DNA of 64,000 nucleotides from Herbaspirillum sp. alder98 (GTDB lineage: Bacteria; Pseudomonadota; Gammaproteobacteria; Burkholderiales; Burkholderiaceae_D): positions 21,103 to 85,102 of the forward strand of contig NZ_JAIUCY010000016.1 in the NCBI RefSeq assembly GCF_020179755.1, in the 5' to 3' direction. The notes beneath the pieces are model-generated. The model was not told where the DNA came from. It was given only the letters and a program-made list of their open reading frames with translations, and ran no database searches. Numbering within the stretch: position 1 is the stretch's first letter; each line of letters opens with the position of its first letter. The position numbers were made by a program, and so were the translations under genes. Shown here piece by piece: positions 57,641 to 64,000 of this stretch.

Positions 57641-58264
57641 TTACTGTGTCGTCAGCTTGATGCCGAAACCGATCAGGAAAATACCCGCTACGCGCGAGGC
57701 CAGGGTGGCGATAGTGCGATTCTGTGACAGGCGGCGCGACAGCGCATTACCCACCAGCACCAGCATGCCGCCATACAGCGCCGTGCAGCAGCAGATCACC
57801 GCGCCCATCGCAACGAAGGTCAATGCGCCCTGTTGCGTGGCCGGATCCAGGAACAACGGAAAGAACGCCATGTAGAACACGATGGCCTTCGGATTGATCA
57901 GTGTTACCAGGAAGCCGCGCCGGAAATCGGCAGCGTTGGAAAAGGGTACGACTGTACCACCGCCCTCGCCTCTTGCAAACAGCAGCCGCACGCCGAGATA
58001 GGCCAGATAAGCGGTCCCCAGGTATTGCATCCCGCGAAACACCAGCGGGTTGGCATGCAACAGCGCTGCCACGCCAATGGCGGCCAGGAACATCAACACG
58101 ATATCGCCCAGCATCAGCCCCGCCATCGAAGCAAAGCCGCCGCGCACGCCATGCTTGGCGGTGCAGGTCAGCACGCAGAAGGTCCCGGGGCCGGGCAATG
58201 CCAGGAATACAAAGGTGGCGGCGATCAGTTGCCAGATGTCGGTGATGCCGATGGCATGGAACAA
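57641..58264 (-). CDS. LysE/RhtB-family amino-acid exporter
   Basis: The 207-residue inner-membrane protein has about six hydrophobic segments and the family start FVFLALPGPGTFCVLTCTAKHG. LINPKAIVFYMAFFPLFLDP is the second conserved region. Members export amino acids such as lysine, threonine or homoserine lactone; the substrate is not predictable. It sits between the lipocalin gene and parA within the partition cluster, 10 bases before parA. Confidence 0.9.
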   Translation of the reverse strand: MFHAIGITDIWQLIAATFVFLALPGPGTFCVLTCTAKHGVRGGFASMAGLMLGDIVLMFLAAIGVAALLHANPLVFRGMQYLGTAYLAYLGVRLLFARGEGGGTVVPFSNAADFRRGFLVTLINPKAIVFYMAFFPLFLDPATQQGALTFVAMGAVICCCTALYGGMLVLVGNALSRRLSQNRTIATLASRVAGIFLIGFGIKLTTQ

Positions 58265-58287
58265 AGTGCTCTCCCCGGTGCGTCGTT

Positions 58288-58860
58288 TTAGCGTGCCTGC
58301 TGGCGCGTCTTCACCAGGCGCGAGGTGTCGAAGCCTTGCTTGGTGGCGTTGTCGACCGCGTTCTCGTATTGCTCTTCACTGACGGTGGGCGTGCGCGACA
58401 GGATCCACAGATAGTCGCGCGATGGCGTGCCAACGGTCACCAGCGTGTATTGCGGGTCTAGTTCGAGGATCCAGTAGTCACCCCATACCATTGGCAGCCA
58501 CGACAGCCAGGAAGGCGCAAAACGCACCTGCAGCTTGCTGTTGTTGCTGCCGGCGATCACGCGTGCCTCGCCCTGCGCTTCGTCGGTGCCGGCGTTGGTC
58601 TTGCAGCGGTTGATGACGTCGATGTTGCCGTCGGTGCGCGCGCGATACTCGGCGCTGGTGTCAGCGATACAGTCCTTCTGGAACCGGTTCGGAAACTTGG
58701 CGATCTCGTACCACTTGCCGACGTAACGCTGCAGGTCGACGGCGGCGACGGTTTTGACCTCTTGCGCCTGTGCCGGTCGCGAAGAGGTGGCAAACACGGT
58801 AGCGCTCGCCAGGGCAATCGCTGCCAGGCGAAGAATGGGATGTGCGAGGAAGGGTTTCAT
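58288..58860 (-). CDS. lipocalin family protein (Blc-like)
   Basis: The 190-residue protein has a Sec signal peptide ending near AQA-QE (residue 32-33) and the lipocalin signature YVGKWYEIAKFPNRFQ. A pair of cysteines (KDCIADT and NRCKTN) matches Blc-type lipocalins. It lacks the lipobox of E. coli Blc, so it is probably a free periplasmic lipid carrier. The ATG shares one base with the rsmG stop (TGATG), so it is coupled to that gene. Confidence 0.9.
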   Translation of the reverse strand: MKPFLAHPILRLAAIALASATVFATSSRPAQAQEVKTVAAVDLQRYVGKWYEIAKFPNRFQKDCIADTSAEYRARTDGNIDVINRCKTNAGTDEAQGEARVIAGSNNSKLQVRFAPSWLSWLPMVWGDYWILELDPQYTLVTVGTPSRDYLWILSRTPTVSEEQYENAVDNATKQGFDTSRLVKTRQQAR

Positions 58861-59522
58861 CAGGCCGATCTTTCCATGAAAACGAGATGGCGCTCCGCCT
58901 CCAGACCAGGCACCTGCAACGCTTGCACTGCGGTGACTGCCCAGCCGGGCGGCAGGCGTTCGATTTCCTGCTGCGGCATCACGCCTTTGAGGGCGATGAA
59001 TTTTCCGCCTTCAAGCAGGAGATGGTTCGACCAGTCGACGAAGTCCTTCAGTTCCGCAAAAGCGCGAGAAGTGATGACGTCATATTGTTGCTCAACAGGC
59101 AACTGTTCGACACGTGCGTGCAATACCGTCACATTGCTCAGTTGCAACTGCGCCTTGACCTGGGTGAGGAAGGCCGTCTTCTTCTGCACGGTATCGACCA
59201 GGGTGATGCGCATCTGTGGTTCGGCCTCGGCGGCCCAGATGGCCAGCACGATACCGGGCAAGCCACCACCGGCGCCCACATCCAGTACCTGGCTGGCGCC
59301 GGCGAAGGCGCTCACCGCTGCCAGTGAATCGAGCAGGTGGTGCGTCATCATCTGCGACGGGTCTCGCACGGCAGTAAGGTTATAGACCTTGTTCCACTTG
59401 CCCAGCAGTGCCTGGTAATCCAGCAGTCGCTGCGACTGTTGCTCGCTCAAGGTGAGTCCCAGCGCCTGCGCACCCTGGCGCAGCGCCTGGATCATTGCGC
59501 TCTGATCGGTTGCCGTGCTCAT
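58860..59522 (-). CDS. rsmG: 16S rRNA (guanine527-N7)-methyltransferase
   Basis: The 220-residue enzyme has the SAM-binding motif [16 protein letters not shown] near residue 80 and the N-terminal [14 protein letters not shown] segment typical of RsmG/GidB. It methylates G527 of 16S rRNA, a site that affects streptomycin sensitivity. The ATG overlaps the mnmG stop (ATGA). The mnmG-rsmG-parA-parB order is a classic near-origin arrangement. Confidence 0.97.
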   Translation of the reverse strand: MSTATDQSAMIQALRQGAQALGLTLSEQQSQRLLDYQALLGKWNKVYNLTAVRDPSQMMTHHLLDSLAAVSAFAGASQVLDVGAGGGLPGIVLAIWAAEAEPQMRITLVDTVQKKTAFLTQVKAQLQLSNVTVLHARVEQLPVEQQYDVITSRAFAELKDFVDWSNHLLLEGGKFIALKGVMPQQEIERLPPGWAVTAVQALQVPGLEAERHLVFMERSA

Positions 59523-61450
59523 GCTGCGGTCCCCGTCGCCTTGGTCTGAGCTTGCGCCAAGCCGCCCTTCTTCAGGTGCACCAGCAGCAATGACAGCGCA
59601 GCTGGCGTCACCCCCGAGATACGCGATGCCTGGCCAAGCGTTTCAGGCTTGTGCTTGTTCAGCTTCTGGCGCACTTCGATCGACAATGCCTTGACGTCCA
59701 TATAGTCCAGGTCGGCCGGCAGCTTCAGGTTTTCGTTATGGTCCTGGCGGCTGATCTCGGTGGCCTGGCGTGCGATGTATCCGGCGTATTTGACTTGAAT
59801 CTCGACCTGTTCGCGCACCGGGCCATCTTCGATACCGGGCCCGGCCAGTGCCTGGCCCTCAACACCGGTCAGGCTCATCAAGCTGTCGTAGGTCACATTG
59901 GGACGACGCAACAGGTCAAGCAAATTGTATTCGCGCTCAATGGCCTTGCCCAATACCCGCTCAGCTTCGGCCGCGGCAAGAATACGCGGATTGACCCAGG
60001 TACTCTTTAGGCGTTCTGTTTCACGTGAAACAGCTTCGCGCTTGCGTTCGAAGGCTTCCCATTGCGCATCACCGACGCAACCCAGTTCACGACCGATTTC
60101 GGTGAGTCGCAGATCTGCATTGTCTTCACGTAATGACAGCCGATATTCGGCCCGGCTGGTAAACATGCGATACGGTTCCTGCACGCCCTGGGTCACCAGA
60201 TCGTCGACCAGCACGCCCAGATAGGCTTCATCGCGACGCGGGGTCCAGGCTTCACGGCCCTGCGTTTGCAGCGCCGCATTGATACCGGCCAGCATGCCTT
60301 GGGCCGCCGCTTCTTCGTAACCTGTCGTGCCATTGATCTGGCCGGCGAAGAACAGGCCCTGGATCTGGCGTGTCTCCAGCGACGACTTCAAGCCGCGCGG
60401 ATCGAAATAATCGTATTCGATGGCATAGCCCGGGCGCAGGATATGCGCGTTTTCCAGGCCCTTCATCGACCGGACCAGCGCCAGCTGCACATCGAAAGGC
60501 AGACTGGTCGAGATACCGTTTGGATAGAACTCATGGGTGGTGAGACCCTCGGGTTCCAGGTAGATCTGATGCGAATCCTTGCTGGCGAAGCGATGAATCT
60601 TGTCTTCGATCGAGGGGCAGTAGCGCGGCCCCACACCTTCGATCACGCCCGTGTACATCGGGCTGCGATCAAGCCCGGCACGGATGATGTCATGCGTCTG
60701 GCTGGTGGTATGGGTGATCCAGCAAGGCATCTGGCGCGGATGCATGGCAGCATTGCCCATGACCGAGAACACCGGTACCGGATCGAAATCACCCGGTTGT
60801 TCTTCCAGAATACTCAAGTCGATGCTGCGGCCATCGATACGCGGTGGCGTCCCTGTCTTCAACCGGCCCTGCGGCAGCTTCAACTCTTTCAGACGCGCCG
60901 ACAGCGATACCGCAGGCGGGTCGCCGGCACGGCCACCCGCGTAGTTATTGAGGCCGACGTGGATTTTCCCATCGAGGAAAGTACCTGCCGTCAGCACCAC
61001 TGCCCTGCCCTGGAACTTGATTCCTGTCTGCGTCACGGCACCGACAACACGATCACCCTCCACCATCAGGTCATCCACTGCCTGCTGGAAGAGCCATAGG
61101 TTCGCTTGATTTTCGAGCCGCGAACGGATCGCCTGCTTGTACAGGATCCGGTCTGCCTGGGCACGGGTGGCGCGTACCGCCGGCCCTTTCGAGGAATTCA
61201 GGATGCGGAACTGAATGCCGGATTCATCGGTGGCAATCGCCATCGCGCCGCCCATGGCGTCGACTTCCTTGACCAGATGGCCCTTGCCGATACCGCCAAT
61301 CGACGGATTGCAGGACATTTGGCCCAAGGTTTCGATGTTGTGGGTCAACAGCAGGGTCTTCTGACCCATGCGTGCAGCGGCCAGCGCTGCTTCGGTACCG
61401 GCGTGACCGCCACCGACGACAATGACGTCAAACTGTGTGGGATAGAGCAT
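59519..61450 (-). CDS. mnmG: tRNA uridine 5-carboxymethylaminomethyl modification enzyme MnmG
   Basis: The 643-residue FAD protein works with MnmE to modify U34 of several tRNAs. FAD motif [12 protein letters not shown] lies at about 10-21, [16 protein letters not shown] follows, and the C-terminal part carries YAGYIARQ and [11 protein letters not shown]. The ATG at 61450 has GAGGCGC upstream. A perfect parS site (60017-60032) is embedded in the frame and encodes Val474-Ser-Arg-Glu-Thr478. The product feeds the modification completed by the MnmC protein elsewhere in this window. Confidence 0.97.
   Translation of the reverse strand: MLYPTQFDVIVVGGGHAGTEAALAAARMGQKTLLLTHNIETLGQMSCNPSIGGIGKGHLVKEVDAMGGAMAIATDESGIQFRILNSSKGPAVRATRAQADRILYKQAIRSRLENQANLWLFQQAVDDLMVEGDRVVGAVTQTGIKFQGRAVVLTAGTFLDGKIHVGLNNYAGGRAGDPPAVSLSARLKELKLPQGRLKTGTPPRIDGRSIDLSILEEQPGDFDPVPVFSVMGNAAMHPRQMPCWITHTTSQTHDIIRAGLDRSPMYTGVIEGVGPRYCPSIEDKIHRFASKDSHQIYLEPEGLTTHEFYPNGISTSLPFDVQLALVRSMKGLENAHILRPGYAIEYDYFDPRGLKSSLETRQIQGLFFAGQINGTTGYEEAAAQGMLAGINAALQTQGREAWTPRRDEAYLGVLVDDLVTQGVQEPYRMFTSRAEYRLSLREDNADLRLTEIGRELGCVGDAQWEAFERKREAVSRETERLKSTWVNPRILAAAEAERVLGKAIEREYNLLDLLRRPNVTYDSLMSLTGVEGQALAGPGIEDGPVREQVEIQVKYAGYIARQATEISRQDHNENLKLPADLDYMDVKALSIEVRQKLNKHKPETLGQASRISGVTPAALSLLLVHLKKGGLAQAQTKATGTAA
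60017..60032. other. parS site within mnmG
   Basis: The sequence TGTTTCACGTGAAACA is a perfect match to the bacterial consensus parS palindrome, the loading site for ParB. Confidence 0.93.
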
Positions 61451-61582
61451 GATGCGCCTCGTTGAGACGGTGAGAACAGAGGCGAGATTATAAAGTCTTT
61501 TGATCCAGGGCACCGATGCCTGGATCAGTAATTGACGGATCAGCGACAGATCCGCAACTCAGCAATGAAACATTCCCCCAAC

Positions 61583-61598
61583 TGTTTCACGTGAAACA
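61583..61598. other. parS site upstream of mnmG
   Basis: A second perfect TGTTTCACGTGAAACA palindrome lies in the gap between mnmG and the TSUP gene. Confidence 0.95.
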
Positions 61599-61620
61599 GT
61601 CGTTTGACTTGCGGCGGGCA

Positions 61621-61649
61621 AAAAAAACGGAGCACTCGGCTCCGTTTTT
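61621..61649 (-). terminator. rho-independent terminator after the TSUP gene
   Basis: AAAAACGGAGC and its perfect complement form an 11-base-pair stem with a five-base loop; a T run follows on the minus strand. It lies between two parS sites. Confidence 0.87.
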
Positions 61650-61665
61650 AAACCCTCTTCAACTT

Positions 61666-61681
61666 TGTTTCACGTGAAACA
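61666..61681. other. parS site at the end of the TSUP gene
   Basis: A third perfect TGTTTCACGTGAAACA palindrome ends 3 bases before the TSUP stop codon. Confidence 0.95.
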
Positions 61682-61683
61682 AG

Positions 61684-62445
61684 TCACCGAAGAAACGCGT
61701 CGTATCCGCTCTTCAAGATCAATGCACCCACGACAAACAAGAATAACTTCCGGACAAATACGCTGCCATGCTTCATGGCCAGGCGGGTACCCACCAGCGA
61801 ACCGGCGATATTGAAAACCGCCATCAACAAACCCAATTGCCAGATCACGTGCCCGCTATACCCAAACCAGCACAGGGCAGCCAGGTTGGTGGCGATATTG
61901 ACAAACTTCGACACGGCGGATGCCGAGAGAAAGTCATAGCTGAATACCCGCACAAACAGAAACACCAGAAAGCTGCCGGTACCTGGTCCGAACACGCCAT
62001 CGTAGAAACCAACCGCTCCTCCGATCACTGCGGCATAGATCATTTCCTTGGAGCCGGTCAATGTGGGGGCATGCGTCTGGCCGAAGTCTTTTTTCTTCCA
62101 GGTATAGATGGCCACCGCAATCAGCACGAACGGCAGTGCCTTGCGAATCAGGTCCGTGGGTATGTGGGTGACGACATAGGCGCCGAAGAACGAAAACGCA
62201 AATGCGGCAAATGCCGCCGGTGTCACCGTACTCCACCGCACCACCACGCGCCGGGCAAAATTGATCGCCGCCGCTGTGGTGCCCATCACCCCGGCTATCT
62301 TGTTGGTACCCAGGAGAGTCGCCGGCGCCGTATTGGGAAATACCGAAAACAAGGCGGGCACGAGGACCAGCCCTCCCCCTCCCACCACCGCATCAATCAG
62401 ACCGGCAACAAAAGCGGCCGCACAAAGGATCAGGTAATCAGCCAT
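61684..62445 (-). CDS. TSUP (TauE/SafE) family permease
   Basis: The 253-residue membrane protein has about eight helices and the repeated family motifs FVAGLIDAVVGGGGLVLVP and GGAVGFYDGVFGPGTGSFL. Members export sulfite, sulfoacetate or related anions, or have unknown roles. The ATG at 62445 is preferred over the upstream open frame to 62556 because the first membrane helix starts there. The gene lies between a parS cluster and the candidate origin. Confidence 0.92.
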   Translation of the reverse strand: MADYLILCAAAFVAGLIDAVVGGGGLVLVPALFSVFPNTAPATLLGTNKIAGVMGTTAAAINFARRVVVRWSTVTPAAFAAFAFSFFGAYVVTHIPTDLIRKALPFVLIAVAIYTWKKKDFGQTHAPTLTGSKEMIYAAVIGGAVGFYDGVFGPGTGSFLVFLFVRVFSYDFLSASAVSKFVNIATNLAALCWFGYSGHVIWQLGLLMAVFNIAGSLVGTRLAMKHGSVFVRKLFLFVVGALILKSGYDAFLR

Positions 62446-62520
62446 GGCTGACCACCTGGAAGCAAATCGAAAAATGCATGGAAGACTTTCACAAGGACAG
62501 ATGGCGGCAGGCCGAACCGG

Positions 62521-62760
62521 ACTGCGTATTGTTATCAACAAGCAGCGCGCCTCCACATGAGGATGTGGACAAGAACATCAAACGAAAATGTTTTGCGACC
62601 CTGTGGACAACCTGAAATTGCCCCGCACACTGCGGCGACTATTTTACCGCTTCATGCATTGCAGAATAAGTAACAGACTAGCTTTGCGCGGGCATCACCG
62701 AACGAAACAGCTTGTTAAAACGAACAAATTGCCTGTGGATAATTGTGTGGACAACATGTT
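62521..62760. other. candidate replication origin with DnaA-box cluster
   Basis: The 444-base gap between the TSUP and livM genes is AT-rich for this genome. It holds a perfect DnaA box TGTGGATAA at 62734-62742 and four one-mismatch boxes: TTATCAACA at 62532-62540, and TGTGGACAA at 62564-62572, 62602-62610 and 62746-62754. Four of the five face the same way. The nearby parS sites and parAB support an origin region; no dnaA gene is visible in the window. Confidence 0.55.
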
Positions 62761-62889
62761 GATGAGCGTACAAGTAAACCAAACGCACAAAAAAATTACC
62801 GCCGGGAAACCTGTTCTTCAGGTCGCCCGGCGGCGCATTGCAGCAGTCGATTCACAGGACCTCGCAGGCCCTGTTATCAATCCGACATG

Positions 62890-63870
62890 TCAGTGACTTC
62901 CCTGCGCACTTCCTTTCTTGAACAGGGCCTGAATCTCCCCCACGATCCCCTTGCGGAACGCCAGCACGCAAACGATGAAGATGAAGCCGGTGACGATCGT
63001 CACCGAGTCACCCAGCGTGTTGAACCACTCGATGCGCGTCACGCTGGCCAGCCAGTTGCCGATATCGCCCAGCTTGTTCTCCAGCAGGATGATGATCACC
63101 GCGCCCACGATAGGACCCACGATCGTGCCCAGGCCGCCCACCAGCGTCATCAGCACCACCAGGCCCGACATGCTCCAGTGCACGTCGGTCAGCGTCTCGA
63201 AGCCCAGCACCAGCGTCTTGGTGGCCCCTGCCAGGCCCGACAAGGCCGCCGACAGCACGAACGCCAGCAGCTTGTAGCGCGCCACGTCATAGCCCAGCGA
63301 GATGGCGCGCGGCTCGTTCTCCTTGATGGCATTGAGCACCTGGCCGAACGGCGAATGGATGGTGCGCACGATCAGGGAGAAGCCGAACACGGCAATGGCC
63401 AGCACCACGTAGTACAGCGTGAGGTCGCTGGAGAGATCGATGAAGCCCAGCAGCTTGCCGCGCGGCACGCCCTGCAAGCCATCTTCGCCACCGGTGAACG
63501 GCACCTGCAACGCCACGAAGTACAGCATCTGCGCCAACGCCAGGGTGATCATCGTGAAATAGATGCCCTGGCGACGAATCGCCAGCAAGCCCATCACCAA
63601 CCCGATCAGGGCCGCCGCACCCGTGCCCACCAGCAGGCCCAGCTCGGTCGGCAAACCCCAGGCCTTGATCGACTGCCCGCACAGGTAGCCGGCCCAGCCG
63701 AGGAAGGCGGCATGGCCGAACGACAGCAAGCCGGTGTAGCCAATCAAGAGGTTGAAGGCGCAGGCAAACAAGGCGAAGCACAGCATCTTCATCAGGAACA
63801 CAGGGTAGATCCCGAACGGCGCGGCCAGCGCCAGGATCAACAACACGCCAATCATCAACTTTTTGTTCAT
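62890..63870 (-). CDS. livM: branched-chain amino-acid ABC transporter permease LivM
   Basis: The 326-residue inner-membrane protein has about nine membrane helices and the LivM motifs FNLLIGYTGLLSFGHAAFLG and the EAA-type loop VLNAIKENEPRAISLGYD. It forms the channel with LivH for leucine, isoleucine, valine or related compounds such as urea or amides. GGAGCAGGAA directly precedes the ATG. It follows livH by 13 bases; the ATPases are not within the window on this side. Confidence 0.93.
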   Translation of the reverse strand: MNKKLMIGVLLILALAAPFGIYPVFLMKMLCFALFACAFNLLIGYTGLLSFGHAAFLGWAGYLCGQSIKAWGLPTELGLLVGTGAAALIGLVMGLLAIRRQGIYFTMITLALAQMLYFVALQVPFTGGEDGLQGVPRGKLLGFIDLSSDLTLYYVVLAIAVFGFSLIVRTIHSPFGQVLNAIKENEPRAISLGYDVARYKLLAFVLSAALSGLAGATKTLVLGFETLTDVHWSMSGLVVLMTLVGGLGTIVGPIVGAVIIILLENKLGDIGNWLASVTRIEWFNTLGDSVTIVTGFIFIVCVLAFRKGIVGEIQALFKKGSAQGSH

Positions 63871-63883
63871 TTCCTGCTCCCGA

Positions 63884-64000
63884 TCATTTCTCTTTGCCGA
63901 ACAGGCCGGCAGGACGGACCATCAGCACGATTGCCATGACGATGAAGACCACGGTGGCCGACAGCTCGGGATAGAAGACCCGCGTCAAACCTTCGATCAG
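63884..64000 (-). CDS. livH: branched-chain amino-acid ABC transporter permease LivH, C-terminal end
   Basis: The last 38 residues of an upstream gene run off the right edge. They translate to a membrane helix (ATVVFIVMAIVLMV) followed by the terminal RPAGLFGKEK and a TGA stop at 63884, which is the typical end of LivH permeases. The spacing to livM is 13 bases, so the two are in one operon. Only the C-terminal part can be seen. Confidence 0.85.
   Translation of the reverse strand: MIEGLTRVFYPELSATVVFIVMAIVLMVRPAGLFGKEK

Noticed and set aside
62743..63939. 398-codon plus-strand open frame opposite livM
   Set aside because: It reads through the candidate origin and antisense to livM, with a His/Gln/Arg-rich shadow composition.

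Overview
The window is high-GC, densely packed chromosomal DNA from a betaproteobacterium, most likely Burkholderiales / Oxalobacteraceae of the Herbaspirillum type. This placement is inference. It rests on gene content (DUF2863, DUF3717, phasin with a TGC-N3-GCA operator, SfnB-type sulfur genes, mnmG-rsmG-parAB order) and on the base composition; no rRNA gene is present to settle it. I see no insertion sequence, prophage, CRISPR array or tRNA gene.

Left part (1-8,400): the 3' end of an HglS-type 2-oxoadipate dioxygenase, a small lipoprotein, an EamA transporter coupled to a DUF2863 gene, an intergenic block of tandem palindromic repeats, two adjacent 4-oxalocrotonate-tautomerase-like genes with complementary catalytic residues, a two-domain Asp/Glu racemase with one half-degenerate domain, and a chemoreceptor. 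From 20,011 down to 7,577 runs a ten-gene minus-strand cluster: two SfnB-family flavin oxidoreductases, two paralogous solute-binding proteins, two permeases, an AhpD-like protein, a flavin-dependent monooxygenase, a double-ATPase ABC subunit and a MetQ-like protein without its own transporter. I read this as an organosulfur uptake and oxidation system. An MFS exporter or importer is divergent from it.

Middle (20,000-36,000): small conserved proteins (a 38-residue membrane protein, DUF3717), a patatin-like hydrolase, the PHB-granule protein PhaP behind a promoter flanked by two operators, a COG2509 flavoprotein, MnmC with a decayed methyltransferase half, a GntR regulator coupled to an auxin-efflux-type carrier with its own operator, two neighbouring c-di-GMP proteins (CSS-EAL and CHASE-PAS-GGDEF-EAL), a histidine-rich COG0523 GTPase and RibA.

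Right-centre (36,000-57,000): the lipoate operon (D-amino-acid aminotransferase, DUF493, lipB, lipA), an SbmA/YddA-like ABC transporter, a biotin operon of four overlapping genes headed by a cytochrome P450 (P450-bioF-bioA-bioD), a chemoreceptor coupled to a GAF-GGDEF-EAL protein, an ABC exporter, BglX and OpgG.

Right end (55,900-64,000): the chromosome-partition region parB-parA-LysE-lipocalin-rsmG-mnmG, three perfect parS sites (one inside mnmG), a TSUP permease, a 440-bp AT-rich gap with five DnaA-box-like sequences that is a candidate replication origin, and livM/livH of a branched-chain amino-acid ABC transporter, livH running off the window.
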